In this document: positions 1 to 9,079 of the stretch, one piece after another
How the letters are laid out: each line of letters begins with the position of its first letter
Numbering within the stretch: position 1 is the first letter of the stretch
From: Actinomyces oris
GTDB lineage: Bacteria; Actinomycetota; Actinomycetes; Actinomycetales; Actinomycetaceae
Direction: 5' to 3'
DNA: 64,000 nt
NCBI RefSeq assembly: GCF_006546825.1
Contig: NZ_VICC01000004.1
Span: forward strand, 186,001 to 250,000
The notes under the pieces: generated by a model
What the model was told of the DNA's origin: nothing
The model's database searches: none
What the model saw: the letters and a program-made list of their open reading frames with translations, nothing else
Position numbers and translations under genes: made by a program

Positions 1-970
1 AAGCATTGACGGCCGCCGGGTCACTGACCTGCGTGACCCAGCCGCCCGGGTGCACGGCCTCAACACCCTTGATGGTTGAGCGGACCTTCCCGGAGGTATC
101 CACCTGGGTGACGGTCGATGCGCCGGAGTTGCTTTCCGGCCCGTACGGGGAAGGCGGCTGCGGTGACAGCAGCAGCGAGTCGGTCCCGGCCCCCGCCAGC
201 CACTGATCGGTGGCGAATGACGAGGGTGGGGAGGACGGGTCATCCAGCCCGAAGACATGGACCTGGCCTTCCCCCGTACCGCCGGGGAAGTAGTCGTTGG
301 CGGTCTCCACGGCCAGAGAGCCGTTCGTCAGACCCTGCCCCAGGATCACTCCGTTGAGCTCCTCAGTGCGCACCACGGCGCCGCTGGTGGCGTCCAGGAC
401 GACGACGTAGGACTCCTGCTCGGCGAGCCTCTCCTCGAGTTGCTCGTGATGCGGGGTGAGGATGAGGGAGACACGGCGCCCGTCGGGGCTGACGACGATC
501 TCTCCGCTGGTATGGGACGTCATCAGATCTGAGACGTTGTGCTGCGGGGCGTCTGCATTCTCCAGCGCATTGAGCGAGGCACCCGGCGGCGTGATCGTCA
601 CCGCCCACTTCAGGGCGCCGTCTGATCGGTTCCGGCTGACGAGGGTGGTTCCCACGGGCTTGCGATGGTTCTTCTCCCAGTTGATGAGCACCGTGATCGT
701 GCTGTTGTGAGCGGGAAGCGTTGGGAACTCGATGTCCGGGCCCGTGGTGGCGTCGGCCTCCATGCTCGTGACCTGCTCGGCGCTGAGTGCAGTGGCCTTG
801 ACGGTGACCTCGTGTGTGGCCTGGTTCGGGGCTGAGGTCAGCTGACCGGCGCAGGCGCTCAACGGGAGGGACAGCAGTGCTGCGGCAAGGAGCAGCCGGG
901 GGGATCGACGTCGACGGTGCCCAGGCGCCGCGGACGTGCGATGGGGGTGCCGGGCGGCTTGCTGGCTCAT
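1..970 (-). CDS. Partial lipoprotein, first paralogue of the lipoprotein/propeller array
   Basis: An open minus-strand frame runs from ATG at 970-968 to the left edge with no stop (about 323 codons), so the C-terminus lies outside the window. The product has a basic N-terminus, a hydrophobic stretch and a lipobox ending LPLSACAG, so it should be a membrane-anchored exported lipoprotein. The sequence after the lipobox aligns by eye with the lipoprotein at 12882-14180: LSAEQV near the start, VSPDGRRVSLIL against VSPDGKHISLIL, SYVVVLDATSG against AYVVVLSAETG, LTNGSLAVETANDYFPGG against LTNDSLAIQTAQNYYPG. AGGAG lies 8 bases before the start. The IS21-type element begins 23 bp upstream, so this gene has been cut off from the operon that used to lead into it. 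Its function is unknown; the repeats suggest a propeller-like fold. Confidence 0.85.
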   Translation of the reverse strand, partial: MSQQAARHPHRTSAAPGHRRRRSPRLLLAAALLSLPLSACAGQLTSAPNQATHEVTVKATALSAEQVTSMEADATTGPDIEFPTLPAHNSTITVLINWEKNHRKPVGTTLVSRNRSDGALKWAVTITPPGASLNALENADAPQHNVSDLMTSHTSGEIVVSPDGRRVSLILTPHHEQLEERLAEQESYVVVLDATSGAVVRTEELNGVILGQGLTNGSLAVETANDYFPGGTGEGQVHVFGLDDPSSPPSSFATDQWLAGAGTDSLLLSPQPPSPYGPESNSGASTVTQVDTSGKVRSTIKGVEAVHPGGWVTQVSDPAAVNA

Positions 971-993
971 GACGAGGCTCCTACCAGTGGCTC

Positions 994-1037
994 TGTCAAC
1001 TTCGATTGGCCCCATGGTGACGGTCTGTTCTGGCCCC
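994..1037. repeat. Left IS21 terminal repeats (two 20-bp copies)
   Basis: Copies occupy 994-1013 and 1018-1037. The outermost starts TGTCA and both end in GGCCCC. They are inverted relative to the repeats at 10672-10756 and share their 24-bp spacing. They end about 20 bp before the first copper-cassette regulatory site. Confidence 0.8.
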
Positions 1038-1056
1038 ATGTCTACCCGGAGACCGG

Positions 1057-1074
1057 CTTGACCGAATCTTCACA
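1057..1074 (+). promoter_or_regulatory. Putative copper response-regulator box 1
   Basis: CTTGACC at 1057 is followed exactly 11 bp later by CTTCACA at 1068. The same arrangement recurs upstream of the multicopper oxidase and the small Met/His-rich gene. An 11-bp direct repeat is the usual geometry for tandem OmpR/PhoB-family binding, and such a regulator is encoded next door. The box lies 45 bp before the ATG of the first cassette gene. Confidence 0.55.
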
Positions 1075-1118
1075 TTCCCTTGCCCCGACCTTGGTGTGGG
1101 GCTTCGAGGCTTGTGGCC

Positions 1119-1838
1119 ATGACCTCGAACGAGAACTCTTCCCGTACCGTGCCGCTGGTTGCCCTGGGTGTCGGCACCATCGCAGCTGCCGCCCTGGCCC
1201 TGGCCGCCCCTGACCTGACCTCCGGGTCGGGGATGGAGGGCATGCCGATGACCCACTACATGGGGCTGTTGGCCGTGCGTCAGCCGTGGAACCTGCTGTT
1301 GTTCATGGCGCTTCCGGTCGTGCTGGCCGAGACGCTCGCGATCACCGAGTTGGTGATGCTGTTGGCTCGTCGGGGTGAGCGTCCGGCGCCGGGATGGGTT
1401 ACGAAGGTGGGCCACTGGGCCGGGTTGCTGGCCGGGCCGGTGTGGGTGTTCATCGGCCTGCACCTGCTTATCACTGCCGTGGTTCCGCTGACGGTCAATG
1501 GTGGCTGGCGTGGCCCCGCGGACGTGATCGCTGTCCTGTCGTACCTGGCCGGTGGCGTGCCGATGATGGTGATCAGCCTGCTGGAGGCCGAGCTCTTGGG
1601 CCGCGACGAGACCGGGCGCCTGCGCCTGCACGTGGCGATGGTGGCGGTGTTCCTGGTGGTGGCCCACGTCGCGATGATCTTCGGCATGCTCGATCCTGCC
1701 GTCATGGGCTATTCGCCGAAGGCGCCGGCCTCGGTGCAGCACGACATGGGCAGCATGTCCGGCATGAACCACGACATGGGTGGCATGACGGACATGGACC
1801 ACTCGACGATGATGCCCAGCTCCGCCCCGTCGAATTGA
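1119..1838 (+). CDS. Met/His-rich multi-span membrane protein of the copper cassette
   Basis: Product of 239 residues starting at MTSNENSS; longer in-frame starts upstream would overlap the regulatory box. An N-terminal hydrophobic segment (about 9-27) is followed by a Met-rich loop (MEGMPM), then about five further hydrophobic spans, and a C-terminal tail packed with Met and His (HDMGSMSGMNHDMGGM). The tail resembles the Met-rich insert of the multicopper oxidase at 3750, so periplasm-side or extracellular copper binding is a reasonable inference. It is followed after 31 bp by the response regulator, and a putative regulator box precedes it. No catalytic motif is recognised; it may be a copper carrier or permease-like protein of an uncharacterised DUF family. 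Confidence 0.75.
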   Translation: MTSNENSSRTVPLVALGVGTIAAAALALAAPDLTSGSGMEGMPMTHYMGLLAVRQPWNLLLFMALPVVLAETLAITELVMLLARRGERPAPGWVTKVGHWAGLLAGPVWVFIGLHLLITAVVPLTVNGGWRGPADVIAVLSYLAGGVPMMVISLLEAELLGRDETGRLRLHVAMVAVFLVVAHVAMIFGMLDPAVMGYSPKAPASVQHDMGSMSGMNHDMGGMTDMDHSTMMPSSAPSN

Positions 1839-1869
1839 TCCCCGGCCGGGTCCGTGGTGAGGTGGTGTC

Positions 1870-2586
1870 ATGAACAGCGCTTCTGTTGCGGTTGTACCGA
1901 GTGTTCTGGTCGTCGACGACGAGCCGGTGCTGTCGGGCACGGTGAAGAACTACCTTGAGCGGGCCGGCATGTCGGCCCAGACCTGCGGGGACGGGCTGGC
2001 CGCGCTTGACCTTGTCCGGGCCACGGCCCCCGACGTGGTGGTGCTGGACCTGGGCCTGCCGGGCATGGACGGGGTGGAGGTGTGCCGCCAGCTGCGCACC
2101 TTCAGCGATTGCTACGTGTTGATGCTCACGGCCCGCGCCGACGAGGTCGACAAGCTGATCGGGTTGTCGGTTGGCGCGGACGACTACATGACCAAACCGT
2201 TCAGCCCGCGTGAGCTGGTGGCTCGCATCCAGGTGCTGCTGAGACGCCCCCGCGCCGGAAGTACGGGCGCCACGGCCGCGGTGGTGCACCGCATCGGCGC
2301 CCTCACCCTGGACCCGTCGTCGCGTCGGGTGGAGCTCGACGCGTCACCGGTGGAGCTGACCCGTACCGAGTTCGACCTGTTGCAGGCCCTGGCGGAACAC
2401 CCCGGTTGGGTGCTGAACCGCCGCCAGCTCACCGACGCCGTGTGGGGCGAGGACTGGGTCGGCGACGACCACCTGGTCGACGTGCACATCGCGCACCTGC
2501 GCAAGAAGCTCGGTGACGACCCCTCCCAGCCCCGGTTCGTGCAGACGGTGCGCGGCGTCGGCTACCGGATGGGCCAAGGGCAGTGA
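1870..2586 (+). CDS. OmpR/PhoB-family response regulator, probably copper-responsive
   Basis: 238 residues. The receiver domain (about 11-125) has the acidic pair Asp16-Asp17, phosphoacceptor Asp60 in VVVLDLGLPGMDG and Lys109 in MTKPFSP. The C-terminal winged helix (about 140-236) ends with the usual HIAHLRKKLGDDP and VRGVGYRM signatures. It overlaps the sensor kinase by one base (TGATG), so the pair is translationally coupled. Sitting between a Met-rich membrane protein and a multicopper oxidase, it is most likely a CopR/CusR-type activator of the cassette. The three CTTGACC pairs at 1057, 3688 and 5322 are its most likely operators. The copper ligand specificity is inferred from the neighbours only. 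Confidence 0.9.
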   Translation: MNSASVAVVPSVLVVDDEPVLSGTVKNYLERAGMSAQTCGDGLAALDLVRATAPDVVVLDLGLPGMDGVEVCRQLRTFSDCYVLMLTARADEVDKLIGLSVGADDYMTKPFSPRELVARIQVLLRRPRAGSTGATAAVVHRIGALTLDPSSRRVELDASPVELTRTEFDLLQALAEHPGWVLNRRQLTDAVWGEDWVGDDHLVDVHIAHLRKKLGDDPSQPRFVQTVRGVGYRMGQGQ

Positions 2587-3692
2587 TGCCGCGCAACCCG
2601 CGCGGCAGTTGGGGACGCCGACTGCTGTGGACCCAGATGGCCGTGGTGGCGGCGATGGCCGCCACTACGGTGCTGACGGCACTGCTGGTCGGCCCGGCAT
2701 GGTTCCGGATGCACATGCTCGAAGCCGGCCATGCCCAGCCCGATGTCGTCGAGCACGCTCAGCAGGCCTTCCACGACGCGGGCCTGGTGTCACTGGCCGT
2801 GGGTCTGGGCAGCGCGATGCTCGCCGCCCTCGGGGTCGCCACCGTCCTCAACCGGAACCTGTCGCGCGGGGTCGAAGCCCTCGTGGACGGCGCCCAACAT
2901 GTCGCCGCCGGACACTACGACCAACCCGTCATGATGACCTCGGCCAGCCCCGAGCTGGCCCAGGTCGCTGACGCCTTTAACCACATGGCCAGCCAGATCG
3001 CCTCCACGGAGCAGACCCGACGACGCATGCTCACCGACCTGGGCCATGAGCTGCGCACCCCGCTGGCCGCCACCCAGGTCACCCTCGAAGGACTGCAGGA
3101 CGGTGTGGTCGACTTCACCCCCGCAAACGTCGAGATCCTGCTAAGGCAGAACCAGCGGCTGGCCGCCCTGGCCGCCGACATCTCTGAGGTCTCCCGCGCC
3201 GAGGAAGGCCGCATCCCACTGTCGCTGAGCCACCAGGACCTCGACCAGATCGTGACGGCCAGCGTCGCCGCAGCCCGGCACGCCTACGACGCCGCCGGGG
3301 TGACGCTGCACGCCCAGACCGTTCCCGGCCTGCGCGTCGACGTGGATGCCGCTCGCATCGGGCAAGTCCTGGACAACCTGCTGCGCAACGCCCTGCAACA
3401 CACGGTGGGCGGCAACCGGGTCGAGGTCGCGATGAGACACGAGCACGACCGGGCCGTGGTCCGCGTCACCGACAACGGCGTCGGCATCCCCACCGATGCC
3501 CTCACCCACGTCTTCGAACGCTTCTACCGCGTCGAGGACACCCGCACTCGCGACGTCGACGGTGGAACCGGTGTCGGCCTGGCGATCTCCAGCGCCATTG
3601 CCCGCGCCCACGGCGGTGACCTGACGGCCCACAGCGACGGCCCCGGCCACGGCGCAACCTTCGCGCTGACCCTGCCCACCGTGACTTCTTGA
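2586..3692 (+). CDS. Sensor histidine kinase partner of the copper response regulator
   Basis: 368 residues from the ATG at 2586; a GTG one codon earlier is the alternative. There are two membrane spans (about 15-38 and 67-88) with a short extracytoplasmic loop between them, then HAMP (about 88-140), HisKA with His154 in LGHELRTPL, and a HATPase domain with DNLLRNALQH, DNGVGIP and GTGVGLAISSAIARAHGG. All kinase boxes are intact. The extracytoplasmic loop is only about 28 residues and contains Met and His (RMHMLEAGHAQPDVVEHAQQ), compatible with metal sensing but much smaller than the CusS sensor domain. Its last codons overlap the regulatory box at 3688, so the following gene probably has its own promoter. 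Confidence 0.9.
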   Translation: MPRNPRGSWGRRLLWTQMAVVAAMAATTVLTALLVGPAWFRMHMLEAGHAQPDVVEHAQQAFHDAGLVSLAVGLGSAMLAALGVATVLNRNLSRGVEALVDGAQHVAAGHYDQPVMMTSASPELAQVADAFNHMASQIASTEQTRRRMLTDLGHELRTPLAATQVTLEGLQDGVVDFTPANVEILLRQNQRLAALAADISEVSRAEEGRIPLSLSHQDLDQIVTASVAAARHAYDAAGVTLHAQTVPGLRVDVDAARIGQVLDNLLRNALQHTVGGNRVEVAMRHEHDRAVVRVTDNGVGIPTDALTHVFERFYRVEDTRTRDVDGGTGVGLAISSAIARAHGGDLTAHSDGPGHGATFALTLPTVTS

Positions 3693-3705
3693 CCAGATCT
3701 TGACC
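3688..3705 (+). promoter_or_regulatory. Putative copper response-regulator box 2
   Basis: Two identical CTTGACC half-sites start at 3688 and 3699, an 11-bp pitch. This is the most regular of the three boxes. It overlaps the kinase stop codon and lies 45 bp before the multicopper oxidase ATG, the same distance as box 1 to its gene. Confidence 0.6.
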
Positions 3706-3749
3706 AATCCCTGCCGGGGGCTTCATCCGGGCCCGACAGGCTCAAGGAC

Positions 3750-5234
3750 ATGAACACACTTTCCCGCCGCCACGTGCTGTTCACCGGTCTCGGCCTGGCC
3801 TCGGCAGGGGCCTTGAGCGCCTGCGGCGCCAAGAACACCCCGGCTGCAGCACCCGCCGCGCCGAACTCCCCATTGACGATCCCCAGCCAGACCCCGCTGG
3901 TCGCAGCCCCCGGCACGAAGACCGTCAACCACGTCCTCACGCCCCGGCCGGTCACCCTCGATCTGGGCGGCGTCGCGGCCAGGACTTGGGCCTACGACGA
4001 GACCCTCGACGCCCCCGTCCTGCGGGCCCGCGCCGGAGACCTGCTGCAGGTCCGCGTCGAGAACAAGCTTCCCACCAGCACCTCCGTCCACTGGCACGGC
4101 ATCGCGCTGCGCCAGCCAAGCGACGGCGTGCCCGGCGTCACCCAGCAACCCATCGAGGCCGGCAGCAGCTTCACCTACCAGTTCGTCGCCCCCGACCCCG
4201 GCACCTACTTCTTCCACCCCCACACCGGGGTGCAGATCGACCGCGGCCTGTACCGGCCGCTGGTCATCGACGACCCCGCTGAACCCGGCCGCTACGACCA
4301 CGAGTGGATCATCACCCTCGACGACTGGGCCGATGGCGTGGGCACCTCACCCGATGACATCCTCGCCGCGTTCAAGGCCCAGAACGGCACCGTGTCCAGC
4401 GGCATGAACCACGACATGGGCGGCATGGACCACGGCATGTCACCCTTGGGTGACGCCGGGGACGTCACCTACCCCCACTACCTCGTCAACGGCCGCGTCC
4501 CCGCCGCGCCCCGCACCCTGACCGCCAAGCCCGGGCAGAAGGTACGACTGCGCGTCGTCAACGCCTCCTCCGACACCATCTTCAAGCTCGCCCTGCAGGG
4601 CCATCGACTCACCGTCACCCACACCGACGGGTTCCCTGTGACCCCCACCCAGGCCAGCGCCGTCTACCTCGCGATGGGAGAACGACTGGATGCGACCATC
4701 ACCCTCGGCGACGGCGTGTTCGTGCTGCAGGCCGCGCCCGAGGGCAAGAAGGGCACCCCGGCCCGCGCCATCGTGCGCACCGGCTCCGGCAACGTCCCGG
4801 CCCCGGACACCCGCATCGCAGAACTCGACGGCAAGGCCCTGCTGACCACCCAGCTCAAGCCCGCCGACAGCGCCCGACTGCCCGACCGCAAGCCCGACAC
4901 CACCCTCGACGTGGCACTCAACGGCCAGATGAAGCTCTACGCGTGGGGCCTCAACGGCAAACGCTTCGGCGAGGACACCCCACTGGCGCTCAGCCGCGGC
5001 CAGCGCGTGCGGCTGCAGATGACGAACATGACGATGATGGCCCACCCCATGCACATCCACGGCCACACTTGGGCCCTGCCCGGCAGCGACGGGCTGCGCA
5101 AGGACACCGTCCTGATCCGCCCCATGGAGACCGTCGAGGCCGACCTGCAGGCCGACAACCCCGGCACCTGGATGCTGCACTGCCACAACATCTACCACGC
5201 CGAACTCGGCATGATGACGACCCTGCGCTACTGA
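3750..5234 (+). CDS. Tat-exported multicopper oxidase
   Basis: 494 residues. The N-terminus has a twin-arginine signal (LSRRHVLFTG) followed by a lipobox-like LSACG, so it is probably exported folded and lipid-anchored. Cupredoxin copper motifs are complete: HWHG (His114, His116), FFHPHTG, HPMHIHGH near 430 and HCHNIYHAELGMM near 475, the last supplying the type 1 and trinuclear ligands with an axial Met. A Met/His insert (MNHDMGGMDHGM) near 216-228 resembles the Met-rich regions of CueO/CopA-type cuprous oxidases. Expected role: oxidation of Cu(I) to Cu(II) outside the membrane. It has its own regulatory box, and the small Met/His-rich gene follows. Confidence 0.92.
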   Translation: MNTLSRRHVLFTGLGLASAGALSACGAKNTPAAAPAAPNSPLTIPSQTPLVAAPGTKTVNHVLTPRPVTLDLGGVAARTWAYDETLDAPVLRARAGDLLQVRVENKLPTSTSVHWHGIALRQPSDGVPGVTQQPIEAGSSFTYQFVAPDPGTYFFHPHTGVQIDRGLYRPLVIDDPAEPGRYDHEWIITLDDWADGVGTSPDDILAAFKAQNGTVSSGMNHDMGGMDHGMSPLGDAGDVTYPHYLVNGRVPAAPRTLTAKPGQKVRLRVVNASSDTIFKLALQGHRLTVTHTDGFPVTPTQASAVYLAMGERLDATITLGDGVFVLQAAPEGKKGTPARAIVRTGSGNVPAPDTRIAELDGKALLTTQLKPADSARLPDRKPDTTLDVALNGQMKLYAWGLNGKRFGEDTPLALSRGQRVRLQMTNMTMMAHPMHIHGHTWALPGSDGLRKDTVLIRPMETVEADLQADNPGTWMLHCHNIYHAELGMMTTLRY

Positions 5235-5321
5235 CATCTCCCGGCCGATGTCGGCCACCCACGCCTGCCCTGATGGCGCGGCTGCCCCCTTGCGGCAGCC
5301 TCACCATCGCCGTCTGCAGAG

Positions 5322-5339
5322 CTTGACCAGACCTTCATC
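5322..5339 (+). promoter_or_regulatory. Putative copper response-regulator box 3
   Basis: CTTGACC at 5322 is followed 11 bp later by CTTCATC at 5333, matching the boxes at 1057 and 3688. It lies 100 bp before the small Met/His-rich gene and would serve that gene and the Cu-ATPase. Confidence 0.55.
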
Positions 5340-5421
5340 AAACCTCGCGAGCTCATTGACCTCGCCCCGTCACCGTGGAAGTGGAAGGAAAACCCCTTCC
5401 CCGAGCAGACAAGGACACGCC

Positions 5422-5718
5422 ATGTACACGAGCCCCGACCAGGCCCCCCGCTCCTTCGGCGAGGCCCCCCGCCAGCCCCTGACCGGCCCAATGACCGACC
5501 AGGACCCCACCAGCACCACCCACCAGCACGGCAAGTCCCACCACTGGATGCACCTGCTGATGTGCGCACCGATGCTGCTCGTGGTCGCCGGCTACCTGTG
5601 GGCCGGACGTGCCAGCCTCGCCGCCGGCGGTGTCCTGGCCGCCCTCGTGCCCGCCATCAGCTGCATGCTCATGATGTGGCTGATGATGCGCATGATGGAC
5701 CACGGATCCCAGCACTGA
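5422..5718 (+). CDS. Small Met/His-rich two-span membrane protein
   Basis: 98 residues from ATG 5422, preceded by AAGGA about 9 bases upstream. A longer in-frame extension to 5248 exists but would run through the regulatory box and lacks a ribosome site. The N-terminal 45 residues are polar with His (THQHGKSHHW); two hydrophobic segments follow (about 48-65 and 67-88), and the end is MMWLMMRMMDHGSQH. The Met and His content suggests copper binding at or in the membrane. Short two-span proteins of this kind (DUF2933-like) occur in copper and heavy-metal clusters. It is 45 bp upstream of the Cu-ATPase and probably co-transcribed with it. Confidence 0.75.
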   Translation: MYTSPDQAPRSFGEAPRQPLTGPMTDQDPTSTTHQHGKSHHWMHLLMCAPMLLVVAGYLWAGRASLAAGGVLAALVPAISCMLMMWLMMRMMDHGSQH

Positions 5719-5763
5719 CCACCGCCCGCCATCCACCGGCAGCACCGTCTCGAGGAGCAACCC

Positions 5764-8241
5764 ATGAACCACCCGGCAGCCACCGCCACCCACGACCACA
5801 CCACCCGCTACACGTGCCCGATGCACCCCGAGGTGACCAGCGACCAGCCCGGCCGCTGCCCCGAGTGCGGCATGTTCCTCGTCGATGCCGACGCTGCACC
5901 CGCCACCCACCAGCACGGACACGGCCGCCAGAACGGACATGCCCAGCAGCACGACACCCACGACAAGGGCACGTGGCTCTGCCCGATGCACCCCGAGGTG
6001 ACCAGCGACCACCCGGGACGCTGCCCCAAGTGCGGGATGTTCCTGCAACCCGCCGACGGTGGGGACGCGCCGGCCGCACAGCACCACGACCACCAGCACC
6101 CCACCGGCGAGCCGGCGGTGGTGGCCGGTGCGGTCGCTGCAGGGGACTGGACCTGCCCGATGCACCCCGAGGTCCGCAGCGACGGCCCCGGTGACTGCCC
6201 GATCTGTGGCATGGCGCTGGAGCGGGTCTCGGCCGGGCTCGACGACGGCCCGAACCAGGAGCTCGTCGACATGCGTCGCCGGTTCTGGGTGGCGGCGGTG
6301 CTGAGCGTGCCGCTGGTGGCGATGGTGATGGTTCCCATGGTGCTGGGGCGTGCGCTGCCCGGCAGCGTCGCGCCGTGGCTCGAGCTGGCCCTGTCGACGC
6401 CGGTGGTGTGGTGGGCTGGGTGGCCGTTCTTCGTGCGCGGCGCGAAGTCGGTGGTCAGCCGTCACCTGAACATGTTCACCCTGGTGTCGTTGGGTGTCGG
6501 TGCCGCGTGGCTGTACAGCGTGGTCGCGGTGCTGGCGCCGGGGTTGTTCCCGTCCGGGATGCGGGCGATGGACGGCCGGGTCGGCACCTACTTCGAGGCC
6601 GCGGCAGTCATCATCACCCTGGTGCTGCTCGGCCAGGTCCTCGAGCTGCGGGCCCGCGACCAGACCTCCGGTGCGATCCGCACCCTGCTCGACCTGTCAC
6701 CGGCCACCGCGCACCGCATCGGGGCCGACGGCACCGAGACCGACGTGCCGGCCGCCGAGCTGCAGCTGGGCGATCGGTGCCGGGTGCGGCCGGGCGAGAA
6801 GGTGCCGGCCGACGGCACCGTGGTCGATGGTCACGCGTATGTGGACGAGTCGATGATCACCGGCGAGCCGGTTCCGGTCGACAAGAGCCCCGGTGACCGG
6901 GTCATCGGCGGCACGATCATCCAGGGCGGCAGCCTGGTGGTGGAGGCCACTGGCCTGGGCGCCGACTCGACCCTGGCCCGGATCGTCGACCTGGTCTCCC
7001 AGGCGCAGCGGTCCCGTGCTCCGATCCAGGGACTGGTCGACAAGATCTCGGCGGTGTTCGTGCCGGTCGTGATCGCCGTCGCCCTGGCCACCTTCGGGTT
7101 GTGGCTGGCGATCGGGCCGCAGCCGCGGCTGCCGTTCGCGATCGTGGCCGCCGTCAGCGTGCTGATCATCGCCTGCCCGTGTGCGCTGGGTCTGGCCACG
7201 CCAATGTCGATCATGGTCGGGGTCGGGCGCGGCGCCAGCGAGGGCGTGCTGGTCAAGAACGCCGAGGCCCTCGAACGACTGCAGAAGGTCGACACCGTCG
7301 TCGTCGACAAGACCGGTACCCTCACCCAGGGCCGCCCCAGCCTGGTCGACCAGCAGGGCGTCGACGGCCACGAGGACGCCCGGACACTGCTGCTCGCCGC
7401 GGCTGTGGAGGCCGGCTCCGAACACCCCCTCGCCAGGGCGGTGGTCGATGCTGCCCGCCAGACGGGACGCACGGTGCCGGCGGCCAGCGATTTCGCCGCC
7501 CACCCGGGTGGCGGTGTCAGCGCCACCGTCGACGGTCAGCACGTGCTCGTCGGCAGCCCCGCCTTCCTGGGCAGCCAGCACGTCGACACCCATGCCCTGG
7601 ACGCCGTGGTGGAGGCCTACCGTCGCCGTGGCGCGACCGCGATCGTCGTGGCCGTCGACGGCAGGCCCGCCAGTGTGCTGGCCATCGCCGACCCGCTCAA
7701 GGCGACCACCGCCGGCGCGATCGAGGACCTGCGTCGGCGCGGGATGAAGGTCGTCATGCTCACCGGCGACAATGCCACCACCGCCCGGGCCATCGCCGAC
7801 GAGCTGCGCATCGACCAGGTCGTCGCCGACGTCCTGCCCGACCAGAAGCACGGCCACGTGCAGGCCCTGCAGGCCCAGGGCCACACGGTCGTTATGGCCG
7901 GCGACGGCGTCAACGACGCCCCCGCCCTCGCCGTGGCCGACGTGGGTGTGGCCATGGGCACCGGCACCGACGTGGCCATCGAGAGCGCCGACGTGACCCT
8001 GCTCGGCGGTGACCTGGCCGCCCTGGTCAAGGCCCGCGACCTGTCGGTCGACACGATACGCAACATCCGCCAGAACCTGGTCTTCGCGTTCGTGTACAAC
8101 GTGTTCGGTATCCCGCTGGCCGCCGGCGCCCTCTACCCGGCCTTTGGCTGGCTGCTGTCGCCCGTCATCGCGGCCGCCGCCATGGCCCTCAGCTCGGTCA
8201 GCGTGATCACCAACTCGCTGCGGTTGCGCCGTCACCGCTGA
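5764..8241 (+). CDS. Copper-exporting P1B-type ATPase with three N-terminal HMBD modules
   Basis: 825 residues. The N-terminus carries three repeats of the heavy-metal-binding domain CPMHPEV-x-SD-xPG-x-CP-x-CGM (about 16-40, 71-96 and 129-155), with His-rich linkers between them. The P-type core follows: TGE in MITGEPVPV, the intramembrane CPC at 471-473 ([12 protein letters not shown]), phosphorylated Asp515 in DKTGTLT, and [10 protein letters not shown] with the C-terminal spans. CPC plus HMBD modules instead of CxxC domains resembles CopB/silver-copper type exporters. It would pump copper out of the cytosol and is the last gene of the cassette, 25 bp before the convergent istB stop. It has the full family length. 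Confidence 0.93.
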   Translation: MNHPAATATHDHTTRYTCPMHPEVTSDQPGRCPECGMFLVDADAAPATHQHGHGRQNGHAQQHDTHDKGTWLCPMHPEVTSDHPGRCPKCGMFLQPADGGDAPAAQHHDHQHPTGEPAVVAGAVAAGDWTCPMHPEVRSDGPGDCPICGMALERVSAGLDDGPNQELVDMRRRFWVAAVLSVPLVAMVMVPMVLGRALPGSVAPWLELALSTPVVWWAGWPFFVRGAKSVVSRHLNMFTLVSLGVGAAWLYSVVAVLAPGLFPSGMRAMDGRVGTYFEAAAVIITLVLLGQVLELRARDQTSGAIRTLLDLSPATAHRIGADGTETDVPAAELQLGDRCRVRPGEKVPADGTVVDGHAYVDESMITGEPVPVDKSPGDRVIGGTIIQGGSLVVEATGLGADSTLARIVDLVSQAQRSRAPIQGLVDKISAVFVPVVIAVALATFGLWLAIGPQPRLPFAIVAAVSVLIIACPCALGLATPMSIMVGVGRGASEGVLVKNAEALERLQKVDTVVVDKTGTLTQGRPSLVDQQGVDGHEDARTLLLAAAVEAGSEHPLARAVVDAARQTGRTVPAASDFAAHPGGGVSATVDGQHVLVGSPAFLGSQHVDTHALDAVVEAYRRRGATAIVVAVDGRPASVLAIADPLKATTAGAIEDLRRRGMKVVMLTGDNATTARAIADELRIDQVVADVLPDQKHGHVQALQAQGHTVVMAGDGVNDAPALAVADVGVAMGTGTDVAIESADVTLLGGDLAALVKARDLSVDTIRNIRQNLVFAFVYNVFGIPLAAGALYPAFGWLLSPVIAAAAMALSSVSVITNSLRLRRHR

Positions 8242-8266
8242 CCCCAAGAGCCCAGCCGGTCGTTGT

Positions 8267-9079
8267 TCACCCCATCACAGATGCCCGGGCTCGGGTATGG
8301 GCGAGGCGGTAGGAGTTTGTGCCGGTTTCGATGATGGTGGCGTTGTAGGTGAGGCGGTCGACGATTGCTGCGCACAGGCGGGGGTCGGTGAAGGTGTCGG
8401 TCCAGGCGGAGAAGGACTGGTTGGAGGCGATCGCGATGGCGTTCTTCTCCTCTCGTTCGGTGAGGACCTGGAACAGCAGTTCGGCGCCTCGCCGGTCGAG
8501 TTCCAGGTAGCCGAGCTCGTCAATCACGAGGAGGTCGACGCGGCCGTAGCGGTTGATGGTCTTGGTGAGTTGTTTCTCGTCGGCGGCTTCGACGAGCTCG
8601 TTCACGAGCCGGGTGGCGAGGGTGTATCGGACGCGGTAGCCCTGCTCGGCGGCGGTGCCGAGCGCGATGAGCAGGTGAGACTTGCCGGTGCCGGAGCCCC
8701 CGATCAGGCACAGCGGGTCGCCGCGGCGGATCCAGTCGCCGGTGGCGAGCTCGTTGATGGTGGCCGGGTTGATGTTGGGGTTCGCGGTGAAGTCGAAGTC
8801 GGCGAGCCATTTCTCGCGGGGGAAGCCGGCGCTCTTGATGCGACGCAGGGTGGAGCGGCGGTCGCGGTCGTCGACCTCGGCCAGGAGGAGTTCGGCGAGG
8901 AAGCCCTGGTAGGTGAGTTGTTCCTTGGTGGCGGCCGTCACGGCGTCGTCGACGACGGCGCGGATCGTGGGCAGCCGAAGCTGGCGGCAGGCTTGGTCGA
9001 TCGCGGCCTGCGCGGCTTGCTCGGTGAGGCCCTGACGACGGCGAAGGCTCTCGGGACGGCTGGTGCTGGTGGTGGTCAT
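8267..9079 (-). CDS. istB: IstB-like transposition helper ATPase
   Basis: 270 residues from ATG 9079; longer in-frame reading upstream is only the shadow of istA. It has the IstB layout: a basic N-terminal region, the sentence AGFPREKWLADFDF, Walker A GGSGTGKSHL near 105-115, Walker B LLVIDELGYL, and the C-terminal DRLTYNATIIETGTNSYR. IstB is the AAA+ protein that works with the IstA transposase in target capture. It overlaps the istA stop by ATGA, the normal IS21 coupling. The frame is intact. Confidence 0.93.
   Translation of the reverse strand: MTTTSTSRPESLRRRQGLTEQAAQAAIDQACRQLRLPTIRAVVDDAVTAATKEQLTYQGFLAELLLAEVDDRDRRSTLRRIKSAGFPREKWLADFDFTANPNINPATINELATGDWIRRGDPLCLIGGSGTGKSHLLIALGTAAEQGYRVRYTLATRLVNELVEAADEKQLTKTINRYGRVDLLVIDELGYLELDRRGAELLFQVLTEREEKNAIAIASNQSFSAWTDTFTDPRLCAAIVDRLTYNATIIETGTNSYRLAHTRARASVMG

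Noticed and set aside
6697-8247. Long minus-strand open frame opposite the Cu-ATPase
   Set aside because: Shadow of GC-rich codon bias; the plus strand encodes a complete P1B-ATPase and the antisense product is low-complexity.
8242-8290. IS21 left end directly after istB, which would leave the copper genes outside the element
   Set aside because: No GGCCCC/TGTCA-type repeats here, whereas two good copies lie at 994-1037.
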